In this document: in pieces, positions 1 through 8,325 of the stretch
Numbering within the stretch: position 1 is the stretch's first letter
Layout of the letters: each line of letters starts with the position of its first letter
Source of the DNA: UMGS1649 sp045611765
GTDB lineage: Bacteria; Bacillota; Clostridia; TANB77; CAG-465
Direction of reading: 5' to 3'
Assembly: GCA_045611765.1 (NCBI GenBank)
Contig: JAZKXT010000004.1
Span: forward strand, 124,001 to 188,000
Length of the DNA stretch: 64,000 bases
Notes under the pieces: model-generated
What the model was told of the DNA's origin: nothing
Database searches by the model: none
What the model saw: the letters and a program-made list of their open reading frames with translations, nothing else
Made by a program: the position numbers and the translations under genes

Positions 1-977
1 ATTTGGATTTCATCTATTACTTCTCCCTTTGTTCCTATCTTCTTACTAGCGTATGTAGAAAAACCGTAATTTAACAACGTTGCGACCTCTTCGTTTCGAA
101 TAGCGCTAGTTGGCGCTTTCATAACAACTGCTATTAAAGATAATCCATCACGTTCAGCCGTTGCAGAAAGATTAAATAGTGCTTGAGATGTAGAACCTGT
201 TTTAAGTCCAGTTATTCCTTGATAACTCTTTAATAACTTATTGGTATTAGACAATTCAAATGTTCCATTTCTTATACTATCCATCCAAATAGTAGTATAT
301 TTAGTTATATCTGGATGCTTAGTAATTAATTCTTTAGACATTATTGCTATATCTTTAGCAGTTGTGTAGTGTCCATCTTCATCTATACCATGTGCATTTA
401 AGAAATGAGTATTTTCCATTCCTAACTCTTTTGCTTTAGCGTTCATCATAGCGACAAAATTCTCATGACTTCCGCCAACTAGTTCCGCCATAGCAACACT
501 TACATCATTAGCAGAAACTACACAAATACATTTTAGAGCCTCATCTACAGTTAAAGTTTCCCCTTCCTTAAACCAAATTTGCGAGCCACCCATGCCAGAC
601 GCGTTAGCACTACAGGTTACCGTATCCGTATACCTTAAATTTCCGCTGTCTATTTGTTCCATAACAAGCAACAATGTCATAATCTTGGTAACAGATGCTG
701 GTAATAATCTTTCATTTTCATTGTTAGCATATATTATCTCTCCAGTAGTCGCTTCCATAAGTATCTGAGAACCAGATTGAAATGTAAAAGTTGGATTTGC
801 CGTCGTTTGTATTGATGACTCAGCAGTTTTATACATTTTATTTTGTGTCTCTACCAATTCACTATTACTCTCAACTACAGCAAAATCCGGCAAAGCATAT
901 ATGCCGATTGGTGCAATTATGTTAGATAGTGTTATAACTATAACAAACATTGTTAATATCTTTCTGAAATTTTTCAT
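1..977 (-). CDS. D-alanyl-D-alanine carboxypeptidase (PBP5/DacF family), 3' end outside window
   Basis: Serine DD-carboxypeptidase that trims the terminal D-Ala of peptidoglycan stem peptides outside the membrane. An N-terminal signal peptide (about residues 1-29, basic start then a hydrophobic stretch) precedes the S11 peptidase domain. All three penicillin-binding motifs are visible: SVTK near residue 95 (catalytic Ser), SAN near 155 and KTG near 259. The ATG at 975-977 follows a strong AAGGAGG. About 325 codons are present before the gene runs off the left edge, so the C-terminal stalk and membrane anchor cannot be judged. The family includes sporulation-linked DacF and vegetative DacA, and these cannot be separated here. 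Confidence 0.95.
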   Translation of the reverse strand, partial: MKNFRKILTMFVIVITLSNIIAPIGIYALPDFAVVESNSELVETQNKMYKTAESSIQTTANPTFTFQSGSQILMEATTGEIIYANNENERLLPASVTKIMTLLLVMEQIDSGNLRYTDTVTCSANASGMGGSQIWFKEGETLTVDEALKCICVVSANDVSVAMAELVGGSHENFVAMMNAKAKELGMENTHFLNAHGIDEDGHYTTAKDIAIMSKELITKHPDITKYTTIWMDSIRNGTFELSNTNKLLKSYQGITGLKTGSTSQALFNLSATAERDGLSLIAVVMKAPTSAIRNEEVATLLNYGFSTYASKKIGTKGEVIDEIQ

Positions 978-1039
978 AGTTTTCCTCCTTAACCTTGTTA
1001 CAATATATGGGCTAAATGCATGTTTTATGATTATTTTGA

Positions 1040-1255
1040 TGCTACTAAATAAACCCAACGAGGAGCCTTAATATCCCCGCCCGCCACTCACGGTATACGC
1101 ATCATTAACTTCCTTATGATATTCGTGTAAAAGGCTTTTTAAGCATAGAAAATGGGTGTCAACTTTCGTTGACACCCGATGTTTGAAAATGTATTAACAT
1201 TTTCACGCGCGTAAATATGCCCGCTGGAAAAGTGTTTCTGTATTCTTTTAAGCCA
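1040..1255 (-). ncRNA. Candidate structured RNA or long 5' leader of the carboxypeptidase gene
   Basis: The 360 bp between the carboxypeptidase start and the small ORF at 1338 hold no convincing gene but several strong hairpins. One is a perfect 10-bp stem (1154-1163 with 1168-1177) which, read on the minus strand, is capped by a GAAA tetraloop. The next is a 7-bp stem (1185-1191 with 1198-1204) with a UUAAUA loop. A TATAAT-like -10 on the minus strand lies at 1258-1263, but no good -35 was found. GGCUU near the presumed 5' end can pair with AAGCC near 1132. It could be a cis-regulatory leader or a separate small RNA. It matches no riboswitch consensus I know. Confidence 0.4.
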
Positions 1256-1337
1256 CCATTATACACTCCCGTAACATTTGTATATAATAAACAAACATGT
1301 AAACTACAAGTATATGTTGGGGCTTATTAGAAAACCT

Positions 1338-1436
1338 TCAGCACTTAATCCAAGAGGTTAAGTTTCCGCGCCAAGTGGCCTGCTTCTTCTCAGACTTCAT
1401 CTGAGAGATGACCCGCTTCAAAAAAGCATTCTTCAT
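1338..1436 (-). CDS. Small ORF, 32 aa, basic peptide of unknown function
   Basis: An ATG 9 nt after a near-perfect AAAGGAGG opens a 32-codon frame that ends in TGA. The peptide is basic (many Lys/Arg), has two Trp and ends in Cys. It has no membrane segment. It lies about 60 bp downstream of the ABC-F gene on the same strand and may share its transcript. The reading frame uses more G/C at third positions than neighbouring genes. I do not recognise it. The main support is the quality of the ribosome binding site. Confidence 0.45.
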   Translation of the reverse strand: MKNAFLKRVISQMKSEKKQATWRGNLTSWIKC

Positions 1437-1495
1437 AACAAAAACCTCCTTTTTAATTATAAAACGGACGATCAACAACGATCTTAAATAGGATA

Positions 1496-3142
1496 CTACA
1501 TTTGTTTTTTCTTGTCAAGAGATTTGGTGTTAATCTTGTAAAATTTTTCTACAGTTCTCTTATTGTAATCCTCAACCCTTCCTTCAGGAAGTACCAGCAT
1601 TCTTTCAATACCGAGTTCCTCCACAAAACTAGGAGTGTGAGAAACAACAATCATAGTACCCGTAAAATCTTTAAATACCCTTGCGATTATAGCTTGCGTT
1701 TCAGGATCAAGATGATTCGTCGGTTCGTCGAGTAAAATAGTATTACTACCAGACATGGCAAGTTTGGCTAATGCTACCCTAGCACGTTCACCAGGAGAAA
1801 GAACAGATAAGTTCTTGTACACGTCATCCCCATAAAAAAGGAAGTGCGCCAATTTTCCCCTTAGCTTTCTCTCAGAAATATCAAGCCCAGAAAAGTTTTC
1901 AAGTATTGTTTTATCTAGCATTAAGTTTTCATGTTCTTGAGCATAGTACCCTATATCAACCTTATTGCCCAATACGACTTGTCCTTCATTTGGCTTCAAT
2001 TCTCTTATTATGAGTTTTAGCAATGTTGATTTACCAGCACCATTTGCTCCCACAATTAAGAATCTCTCTTGTTTTCTTATTTCTATCGAAAGATTAGAAA
2101 TAATGTTTTTGCGCATTTCAGGATATCTAAAAGTTATTCGCCTTAATGCTATAGGGACATCGTTTTCTGTTCTGCTTTGCTGCATTTTAAAGTCTACTTG
2201 TTTTTGTGTAGGTTGCACCACCACTCTCTCTTGCATTATTCTTTCCAACTTCTTTTCTCTATCCAAAGCTTGTTTCTTTCTTTTACCAGAAGTTCCATCA
2301 AGCTTTCGAATAACGTTTTCCAACCTTTCAATTTCATCGTCTTGTCTTCTTGCTATCGTCTGAATTCTAGTCTCATATTCCTCATGCAATCTTTCAAAAA
2401 CAGAATAATTACCATTGTACCTTATTACTTTGCATGTACGATTATCGAAAAACAAGGTTACATCAGTTACTTCATTTAAGAAAGAAATATCATGAGAAAT
2501 TACAAGAACAGTTCCTTTGTACGATTTCAAAAACTCAATTACAAATTTCTTGGTATCGTTATCCAGATGATTTGTTGGTTCATCTAGTAACATTACATCC
2601 TGTTTGGAATAGAGAAGTTTTGCAAATGCTACTTTTGACTTTTGGCCGCCAGATAGATTAGAAACTTTCATATCCAACATCGCATCGGTAATTTTCATGT
2701 TATATGCAAGATTTAACATGATACTTTCGTATTCATACCAATCTAACGTTTCTAATTGTGTCCGAATGCTATCAGCTGTTTTGGATAACTTAAGTTGCGT
2801 TTCCACATCTTCTGTCAAACCTATTTGCGAATATACTTGTTCCAATTGAAGTTCTAAGCGAGATATGGGCCTGGCGGATAAAATGTACTCCCTAACCGTC
2901 ATTTCGCTTTCCATGTTACGCTCTGCTATTATTTGAGGCAACCATTCAACCTTTGCATCCTTTTTTAAAGTAATACTTCCAGCTGAAGGTAATAGCATTC
3001 CAAGCACGAGCTTAAAAAAAGTAGTTTTACCGGCACCATTTGCACCTACTAACCCCACCTTTTCTCCTTGGGATATAATAAAGTTTACATCCTTAAAAAT
3101 CTGTTTATCTCCGTAATCGAAAGAAAGATGTTCTACTTGCAT
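1496..3142 (-). CDS. ABC-F family ATPase (ribosome-associated)
   Basis: 548-aa protein with two ABC domains and no membrane segments, the layout of ABC-F factors that act on ribosomes. Domain 1 has Walker A GANGAGKTT (about residue 33), signature LSGGQ and Walker B LLDEPTNHLD. Domain 2 repeats this with GANGAGKST, LSPGE and another LLDEPTNHLD. A charged helical linker of about 80 residues (about 235-320) corresponds to the tRNA-interacting arm. Length fits housekeeping EttA-like and antibiotic-protecting Vml/Lsa-type proteins alike, and the sequence alone does not decide. The start is preceded by a GGAAGGGGAG SD and a consensus promoter with a short leader of about 46 nt, which leaves no room for a classical antibiotic attenuator. 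Confidence 0.9.
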   Translation of the reverse strand: MQVEHLSFDYGDKQIFKDVNFIISQGEKVGLVGANGAGKTTFFKLVLGMLLPSAGSITLKKDAKVEWLPQIIAERNMESEMTVREYILSARPISRLELQLEQVYSQIGLTEDVETQLKLSKTADSIRTQLETLDWYEYESIMLNLAYNMKITDAMLDMKVSNLSGGQKSKVAFAKLLYSKQDVMLLDEPTNHLDNDTKKFVIEFLKSYKGTVLVISHDISFLNEVTDVTLFFDNRTCKVIRYNGNYSVFERLHEEYETRIQTIARRQDDEIERLENVIRKLDGTSGKRKKQALDREKKLERIMQERVVVQPTQKQVDFKMQQSRTENDVPIALRRITFRYPEMRKNIISNLSIEIRKQERFLIVGANGAGKSTLLKLIIRELKPNEGQVVLGNKVDIGYYAQEHENLMLDKTILENFSGLDISERKLRGKLAHFLFYGDDVYKNLSVLSPGERARVALAKLAMSGSNTILLDEPTNHLDPETQAIIARVFKDFTGTMIVVSHTPSFVEELGIERMLVLPEGRVEDYNKRTVEKFYKINTKSLDKKKQM

Positions 3143-3194
3143 AATTACTCCCCTTCCTACATTTGTATTTTAGGTTGTTGTTTTGCTGCTACTT

Positions 3195-3223
3195 ATTATA
3201 TCATTGTTTTGTTATTATGTCAA
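3195..3223 (-). promoter_or_regulatory. Sigma-A promoter of the ABC-F gene
   Basis: On the minus strand TTGACA (3218-3223) and TATAAT (3195-3200) are separated by exactly 17 bp, a full consensus promoter. It lies back to back with the methyltransferase promoter. Confidence 0.85.
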
Positions 3224-3269
3224 TTTTTATACTCTTATTTACTTGTTCATGCCTATTATTATCAGATTA

Positions 3270-3298
3270 TTGTCAGATTTGTTTCAATGTGTTATAAT
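3270..3298 (+). promoter_or_regulatory. Sigma-A promoter of the methyltransferase gene
   Basis: TTGTCA (3270-3275), 17-bp spacer, TATAAT (3293-3298). The expected start site is only about 9 nt before the ATG at 3314, so the mRNA would have an unusually short leader. Confidence 0.8.
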
Positions 3299-3313
3299 TG
3301 TTTTGGTGATATT

Positions 3314-4231
3314 ATGAAAAATGGTGAATTGCATTCCGAAGAATGGATTACAGATGCTAGAGATTATTGGTGGAATATAGATTATTTAGATTTAATATTA
3401 AAACGTCTTAACTTAAAAAATATTACTTCTATAGCGGACATAGGATGCGGCAAAGGTTATATGGCTTTTAAACTCATTCCTCTTCTAGAACAGTTAAAGA
3501 TTTGTCATGGAGTAGATATTGAAGAGACTCATATTAAAGACGCACTCGCACGTTCAAAAGATTTTCCAAATATTTCGTTCAACTTTTATTCAGGTAATGC
3601 TGAAGAACTGAAAATTATAGAATCTTCTGTGGATTTAACCGTTTGCCAAACGTTACTTTTGCACGTTAAAGATCCGCTTAAAGTTATCTGTGAAATGAAA
3701 AGAATTACCAAACAAGGCGGTACTGTTATGGCAATAGAAACTAATAATGCCATAAATGGTTTAGTGGCAAATAGCTTTGTAGGTGATACCAACACAGAAC
3801 ATATAGATGATATAGATAAAACTTTGGAAAAACTAAAATATGATTTAACCATCCAAAAAGGCATATATAACCTTAACGAAGGATACTTATCTATAGGCGA
3901 CTACCTTCCCAAACTATTTCTAGAAGCCGGTTTAAAAGATATAACTGTGTCAATTGTAGATAAAGCTTGCAGTCTTATTCCGCCATACGACACCCTAGAG
4001 AAAAAAACTAGAGCTAAAGAAATGTTAGATTGGATAGAAAATTCTTCTGCTGAATATGATTATACACAAATGTTAAAATACTATCTAGCTGGTGGTGGAA
4101 CCGAACAAGATTTCGAAAAATTATGGAAAAAACAGCAAGATGAAACGGCAAAAATTAAAGACGCTCTCTTGAACGAAACCTATATAATGCCAGGTGGCGC
4201 TCTAATGTATATTGTTACCGGGAAAAAATAA
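3314..4231 (+). CDS. Class I SAM-dependent methyltransferase, substrate unknown
   Basis: 305-aa protein with a Rossmann-type methyltransferase fold. Motif I is DIGCGKGYM near residue 42, an acidic GVDIEE follows at the end of strand 2, and LTVCQTLLLHV is a typical motif-II/post region seen in UbiE/Methyltransf_11-type enzymes. The frame stays open further upstream to 3068, but the promoter at 3270-3298 places transcription start downstream of those codons, so ATG 3314 with a weak GGTGAT SD is preferred. The C-terminal 100 residues are family-specific and unrecognised. It converges on the radical-SAM gene across a shared terminator. Confidence 0.75.
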   Translation: MKNGELHSEEWITDARDYWWNIDYLDLILKRLNLKNITSIADIGCGKGYMAFKLIPLLEQLKICHGVDIEETHIKDALARSKDFPNISFNFYSGNAEELKIIESSVDLTVCQTLLLHVKDPLKVICEMKRITKQGGTVMAIETNNAINGLVANSFVGDTNTEHIDDIDKTLEKLKYDLTIQKGIYNLNEGYLSIGDYLPKLFLEAGLKDITVSIVDKACSLIPPYDTLEKKTRAKEMLDWIENSSAEYDYTQMLKYYLAGGGTEQDFEKLWKKQQDETAKIKDALLNETYIMPGGALMYIVTGKK

Positions 4232-4269
4232 TAGTCCCACAAACAAAGAAAAACTATAAAGTATAAATC

Positions 4270-4303
4270 AGTAAAAGAAGAGGAATTAACCTCTTCTTTT
4301 ACT
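4270..4303. terminator. Bidirectional intrinsic terminator
   Basis: A perfect 14-bp stem (4270-4283 with 4290-4303) with a 6-nt loop and T/A-rich flanks lies between the convergent methyltransferase and radical-SAM genes. Confidence 0.8.
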
Positions 4304-4310
4304 ATAAACT

Positions 4311-5372
4311 TTACTCTAAAAAGCTGGCAATATATTCATAAAGCCTCTTACGTTGTTCGCAATAAACATATCTTCCGTCATAAACAAGTTCATTTCCTTT
4401 AAGTCTAGTTGCGGGGCAACCATTACCACACATGTCATAGAAATTACAACTTTTACATTCATCAGGAATATACATTACTTTCCGAACAAATCTTTTGTAC
4501 GCTTCCGACCTAAAAGCTTCAGATAAATGTTTTTCTTTTACATTACCATAGCATTCTGTAGAGCGTAAATATTCACACGGATAGACATTGCCATTTTCAT
4601 CAATTGATATCCAGTTTACGCAGGAATTAGTGCTAGAGCAAGTATTAATGGTGCTTCCCGTGAACCATTCCAACACCTCATCAATCTCTCTTATCTTTAT
4701 CCTTTCATCCTGCATATCCGACCAAATGTCGAAGACTTTTTTAATGTATTCATACCATTCATCGCATGAGATACTAAAGGCGTCTTCGCTAGAGTCATAC
4801 ACTGGACTAAACTTAATTTCAGTAAACCCTTGAGCAATAAAAGAATTAAAGGTTGCTTCACAATCAGCATAAGTGTTTTGAGAAACGGTTGCAATTACAG
4901 GCGGATAAATCCCATGTTTTCTCAATGCTTCTACGCCACGCATCGTTGCATCATAACTGCCTTTTCCGCTTGCATAATGCCTATTTCTATTGTGAGTGTC
5001 TCTATCCCCATCAATACTTACACTTACAATAAAATCATTTTCTTTGAAGAATTTAGCGAACTCGTCATCAACAAGAGTAGCATTGGTCTGAATCATATTA
5101 ACAAGATTTTGCTCTGGCTTTTTATATTTAGCTACAATTTGCATGTATTGTCTGTAATACTCAACTCCAGGCATTGTAGGCTCGCCACCATGCCATGTAA
5201 TTATTACGTTGTCCGCTAATTCAAACGCTTCTTTTACAATTTTTTCTAAAAGTTCTAATTCTAAAATTTTTACTTCTTTGCACCGAAAAGGCATTGCGTA
5301 GCAATACTCACAGTGCAAATTGCAATTGTTTCCAACAGGCTTCATTTGGATAGTCAGCTTCGTCATTTTCAT
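4311..5372 (-). CDS. Radical SAM/SPASM protein, anaerobic sulfatase-maturase-like
   Basis: 353-aa enzyme. The N-terminal radical-SAM motif C-N-L-H-C-E-Y-C (CxxxCxxC, about residues 18-25) binds the SAM-cleaving 4Fe-4S cluster. A C-terminal SPASM region with multiple Cys (CSSTNSC, PCEY, CKSCNFYDMCGNGC) binds auxiliary clusters. The arrangement is that of anSME/AslB-type peptide-modifying enzymes, which are strictly anaerobic. ATG 5372 is preferred over an upstream ATG at 5387 because AGGAGG sits just before it, while the upstream ATG overlaps the SD. No sulfatase or obvious precursor peptide lies next to it, so the substrate is unknown. Confidence 0.8.
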   Translation of the reverse strand: MKMTKLTIQMKPVGNNCNLHCEYCYAMPFRCKEVKILELELLEKIVKEAFELADNVIITWHGGEPTMPGVEYYRQYMQIVAKYKKPEQNLVNMIQTNATLVDDEFAKFFKENDFIVSVSIDGDRDTHNRNRHYASGKGSYDATMRGVEALRKHGIYPPVIATVSQNTYADCEATFNSFIAQGFTEIKFSPVYDSSEDAFSISCDEWYEYIKKVFDIWSDMQDERIKIREIDEVLEWFTGSTINTCSSTNSCVNWISIDENGNVYPCEYLRSTECYGNVKEKHLSEAFRSEAYKRFVRKVMYIPDECKSCNFYDMCGNGCPATRLKGNELVYDGRYVYCEQRKRLYEYIASFLE

Positions 5373-5420
5373 AATTGTCCTCCTCATAAATTTATTTAGA
5401 AGTTAGTTTTTTACATAACA

Positions 5421-5448
5421 ATTATACCATATTTCTGTATAATATCAA
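5421..5448 (-). promoter_or_regulatory. Promoter of the radical-SAM gene
   Basis: Minus-strand TTGATA (5443-5448), 16-bp spacer, TATAAT (5421-5426), about 45 bp before the start codon. The rest of the 5373-5579 gap shows nothing else clear except the tRNA promoter. Confidence 0.65.
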
Positions 5449-5539
5449 TATGTAGTTGTCATAATTTATAGATGTTACAATGTTATAAACTAAAATTATA
5501 CTGTTGTATTAGTTTTTAAAAAATATTTTCGCTAAAACC

Positions 5540-5568
5540 TTGACACAAGCAAAAAAAAATGTTAATAT
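5540..5568 (+). promoter_or_regulatory. Promoter of tRNA-Leu
   Basis: TTGACA (5540-5545), 17-bp spacer, TAATAT (5563-5568). The start site should fall about 5 nt before the mature tRNA. Confidence 0.75.
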
Positions 5569-5579
5569 ATTACTTGCAC

Positions 5580-5666
5580 GGGATAGTGGCGGAACTGGCA
5601 GACGCACAGGACTTAAAATCCTGCGAGGTAACACTCGTACCGGTTCGATTCCGGTCTTTCCCACCA
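5580..5666 (+). tRNA. tRNA-Leu (anticodon UAA)
   Basis: An 87-nt class II tRNA. The acceptor GGGATAG faces CTTTCCC with one T:T mismatch. The anticodon loop is CTTAAAA with TAA in the centre and the stem is AGGA/TCCT. There is a long variable arm (GCGAGGTAACACTCG), a T-loop GGTTCGATTCC, and an encoded CCA end. It reads UUA codons, which should be frequent in this AT-rich genome. Confidence 0.95.
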
Positions 5667-5670
5667 AATT

Positions 5671-5699
5671 AACACCAAACAATATGTTTGGTGTTTTTT
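5671..5699 (+). terminator. Intrinsic terminator of tRNA-Leu
   Basis: A 10-bp stem (5671-5680 with 5686-5695), 5-nt loop, followed by a run of T. Confidence 0.85.
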
Positions 5700-5751
5700 G
5701 TTTCATTTTTTCAATTTGTCTACATAGAATATGTATATATAATTATTTTAC

Positions 5752-5779
5752 TTGACAGATGCCCCACGGGTTGTATAAT
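5752..5779 (+). promoter_or_regulatory. Promoter of the decayed toxin-antitoxin-like module
   Basis: TTGACA (5752-5757), 16-bp spacer, TATAAT (5774-5779), full consensus hexamers. It drives the short RNA region that precedes the broken toxin-like gene. Confidence 0.75.
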
Positions 5780-5784
5780 AATTA

Positions 5785-5887
5785 TATACAGTAAATGTAC
5801 TCGCTTGTGGTTGGTGCGAGTAATAAATTATACCATTTCGTAAATTATAGTCCTTTGTTCTACGAGTGAATAAAGGACTGTTTTATT
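5785..5887 (+). ncRNA. Candidate type III antitoxin RNA with internal terminator
   Basis: About 100 nt between a strong promoter and the toxin-like reading frame. It holds an ACTCGC/GCGAGT hairpin near 5799, a 9-nt direct repeat (TAAATTATA at about 5824 and 5841), and an intrinsic terminator (5849-5856 with 5872-5879, then GTTTTATT). Promoter, small structured RNA, leaky terminator and then a toxin gene is the classical order of type III (ToxIN/AbiQ-like) systems. The long tandem repeats of most antitoxins are not obvious here, so this may be a reduced or decayed copy. Confidence 0.45.
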
Positions 5888-5903
5888 ATAAAGGAGGATA
5901 TTT

Positions 5904-6377
5904 ATGGAAATTAAAGAGGGATATGTATATCATATAAAAGACATATACTTTGATTTTGTAAAAGATGACAAACTAATGAAAAATCACGAAGGTACCTCGT
6001 CTAGACCTAATTACTTCTGTCTAAAACTAAATGATGATAGTATTTTTTGATTTATTCCCATGAGTAGCAAGGTTGAAAAATACAAAAAATTCTGAACTAT
6101 AAAATAAAGAAATACCAAAAGTGTGACACTATAATAGTTGGCAATTACCGTGGTAGAGACCATGCCTTTTTACTTCAGAACATGTTCCCTATAACATCAA
6201 AATACATAAATCATATTGATACTGTTAAAGGCAAAGCATTACAAGTGCCTTCTGAAACCAGACGACAAATATCTGACAAAGTACATCAACTATTTAAGTG
6301 GAAAGAAAGACGGTATTAACTTAATATTTCCAGATATTGATAAAATTAAGGAGTTGCTTCTTTCAGAAAATAATTAA
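5904..6377 (+). pseudogene. Broken toxin-like gene resembling type III toxins (ToxN/AbiQ/CptN/TenpN group)
   Basis: ATG 5904 follows a strong AAGGAGG. The frame reads MEIKEGYVYHIKD and then stops at a TGA where Trp is expected. It resumes as FIPMSSKVEKYKK, then shifts frame into KCDTIIVGNYRGRDHAFLLQ and NMFPITSKYINHIDTV, and shifts again into GINLIFPDIDKIKELLL before TAA. At least two stops and two frameshifts break a protein of about 155 aa. The pattern (HIKDxYF, FIPxSSKVEKYKK, NMFPIT) resembles single-domain endoribonuclease toxins of type III systems, identified from memory and not by search. It lies just downstream of tRNA-Leu, a common landing site for accessory DNA. Confidence 0.55.
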
Positions 6378-6462
6378 CATATTCTTTCTATCTATTAAAA
6401 ATATTTTTATGCAAAATGTTTCACTTTCATTTTAAATTTATTATTTTACATTTTATCTATTA

Positions 6463-7197
6463 TTAATATTCTACGTCCACTAGATATAATCCTTCCGGTC
6501 CAGCCGTTCTTCCACCTAACGCCCTATCGCCTGTTTCTATCATGTTTTTCATTACACATATATCTAGTTTTCCTGAGCCAATATCTAAAAGTGTTCCTAC
6601 TATTATTCTTACCATATTATACAAAAATCCATTACCAACAACATCTATAATAACTCTATCTCCCAATCTATTCACCTTTAATAAATATATAGTTCTTGTT
6701 GTATCCTTTACTGTGCTACCAGCTGCTGCAAACGCTTTAAAATCATGAGTACCCACTAAGTCATCTGCCGCCATTTGCATCGCTTCTATATCCAAGAAAT
6801 ATTTAAAATGATATTCTCTATTAGCATTTAGAGCTGATGGAAATTTGGAATTATTTATAACATATCTATAGTGTTTCTTTTTAGCGCTATTTCTTGAGTT
6901 GAACTCTTCATTGGTTTCTTCAACATTTGTTACAACAATATCTACCGGCAACATTGTGTTTATACCGAATAATAATTCCTGCGGTTTAATTGTTTTATCC
7001 GTTTTAAAATTAGCAACCTGCGCCAAGGCATGAACTCCCGCGTCTGTTCTGCCAGAACCTGTTATACTTACTTCTTCTTTTAATATTTTCCCTAACGCTT
7101 GTTCAACTTCATCTTGTACAGTTCTCTTATCTTTTTGCTTTTGCCAACCATTAAAATTTGTTCCATCATATTCAATTGTTAATTTTATATTTCTCAT
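6463..7197 (-). CDS. truA: tRNA pseudouridine(38-40) synthase TruA
   Basis: 244 aa, the family's normal length. It converts U38-U40 in the anticodon arm of tRNAs to pseudouridine. The catalytic Asp lies in GRTDAGVHA (about residue 52), and the family motifs EYDGTNFNGWQ at the N-terminus and FLYNMVRIIVGTLL near residue 190 are present. ATG 7197 follows TTAAGGAG. The 85 bp between it and the toxin-like pseudogene hold only AT-rich sequence. Confidence 0.96.
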   Translation of the reverse strand: MRNIKLTIEYDGTNFNGWQKQKDKRTVQDEVEQALGKILKEEVSITGSGRTDAGVHALAQVANFKTDKTIKPQELLFGINTMLPVDIVVTNVEETNEEFNSRNSAKKKHYRYVINNSKFPSALNANREYHFKYFLDIEAMQMAADDLVGTHDFKAFAAAGSTVKDTTRTIYLLKVNRLGDRVIIDVVGNGFLYNMVRIIVGTLLDIGSGKLDICVMKNMIETGDRALGGRTAGPEGLYLVDVEY

Positions 7198-7288
7198 ATA
7201 TTCTCCTTAATTTTTTATTTTTGTTTTTTGTTATCGTTTTGTTATTTGTCTCCATTTTATTTGGCTTATTCATTAAAAATTATTATAA

Positions 7289-7312
7289 AAGCGAATACCT
7301 GGGTATTCGCTT
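7289..7312 (-). terminator. Intrinsic terminator of the Xer gene
   Basis: A 10-bp stem (7289-7298 with 7303-7312), 4-nt loop, followed on the minus strand by TTTATAATAATTTTT. It lies just after the recombinase stop codon. Confidence 0.8.
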
Positions 7313-7326
7313 AAATGTCATTATAT

Positions 7327-8205
7327 TTACACTCTTGGATGAGCTTTTAAATAATCATCTCTTAATTTCATATCTGCAACATGTGTATACATAAGTGTTG
7401 ATGCAACATCAGTATGTCCAAGTAATTCTTGTACTGTTTTTATTTCAGCACCATTTTGTAACATGTGTACTGCAAATGAATGTCTTATTGTGTGTGGTGT
7501 AAGCTCCTTATCTATCTTCGCTTGTTCCTTATATTGTTTTAATATTTTCCAAAAACCTTGTCTTGTCATTTTTTGACCATTTGCATTAATGAACAAAGAT
7601 GGTTCTTGTTCTGTTTTTATTAAAAGTGGTCTTACGTTTTCCACATACTCTTTTAAATATCTTAATGTTGTATTTCCAAGTGGTATGATTCTTTCCTTAT
7701 TCTTCTTTTTAACTTTAATATGACCCGCATTTAAATTAACTTCGTTTAAGTTCAAAGAGATTAACTCTGTAACTCTAATACCTGTAGCATATAACACTTC
7801 AAGCATAGCTTTATCTCTTTGGCCTTTAAGGTCGTTAAGATTAGGTTGTTCTAAAAGATTTTCAACCTCACTTATAGAAAGGATAGATAGCTCTTTCTTC
7901 TCAACTTTTGGGGAAGAAAGCTTTTCAGCTATATTTCTTTCTACTAATTTTATTTTTAACAAATATCTGTAAAACGCTTTCATAGAAGCAATATTTCTAG
8001 ATATTGTTGCATTAGATTTTTCTAATGTTTGCATATACGCAATATATGCAGTTAAATCTTCTTCTGTTGCTTCAAACATTCTTTTTCCAACTTCACCTAA
8101 ATATGTATATAGTTGGCTTATATCTCTTTTATATGACAAAAGTGTGTTTTTAGATACTTGTTTTGCTTCTAAATAATCTATAAAGTCTTGAATAATAAGT
8201 TCCAT
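7327..8205 (-). CDS. Tyrosine recombinase XerC/XerD
   Basis: 292-aa site-specific recombinase that resolves chromosome dimers at dif. An N-terminal SAM-like core-binding domain (about 1-85) precedes the catalytic domain. Catalytic residues are visible: Arg in ATGIRVTEL (about 147), Lys in the following beta-hairpin, HTIRHSF (H-x-x-R, about 240), GHTDVAST (His) and the nucleophile Tyr in MYTHV (about 273). Size and continuous motifs argue for a housekeeping Xer and not a phage integrase. It lies between truA and a spoIIM-like gene with its own promoter. XerD is slightly preferred but not proven. Confidence 0.9.
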   Translation of the reverse strand: MELIIQDFIDYLEAKQVSKNTLLSYKRDISQLYTYLGEVGKRMFEATEEDLTAYIAYMQTLEKSNATISRNIASMKAFYRYLLKIKLVERNIAEKLSSPKVEKKELSILSISEVENLLEQPNLNDLKGQRDKAMLEVLYATGIRVTELISLNLNEVNLNAGHIKVKKKNKERIIPLGNTTLRYLKEYVENVRPLLIKTEQEPSLFINANGQKMTRQGFWKILKQYKEQAKIDKELTPHTIRHSFAVHMLQNGAEIKTVQELLGHTDVASTLMYTHVADMKLRDDYLKAHPRV

Positions 8206-8252
8206 CTCATACCCCCACTAACTCGAATTACATAATTTCTGTAACTGCTACT

Positions 8253-8281
8253 ATTTTACACTACTTTTAATCAATTTGCAA
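8253..8281 (-). promoter_or_regulatory. Promoter of the Xer gene
   Basis: Minus-strand TTGCAA (8276-8281), 17-bp spacer, TAAAAT (8253-8258). Confidence 0.55.
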
Positions 8282-8325
8282 GCCTTTTTTTGTTTTTTAT
8301 GTAATCATAAGGGTTTTTTATCCTA

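Noticed and set aside
3068..3313. N-terminal extension of the methyltransferase up to 3068
   Set aside because: The promoter at 3270-3298 would start transcription inside it, and the divergent ABC-F promoter lies in the same stretch.
5904..6060. TGA read as Trp (recoded genetic code) in the toxin-like gene
   Set aside because: All core genes use TGG for Trp and run to proper stops. The same frame also has frameshifts, so it is a pseudogene.
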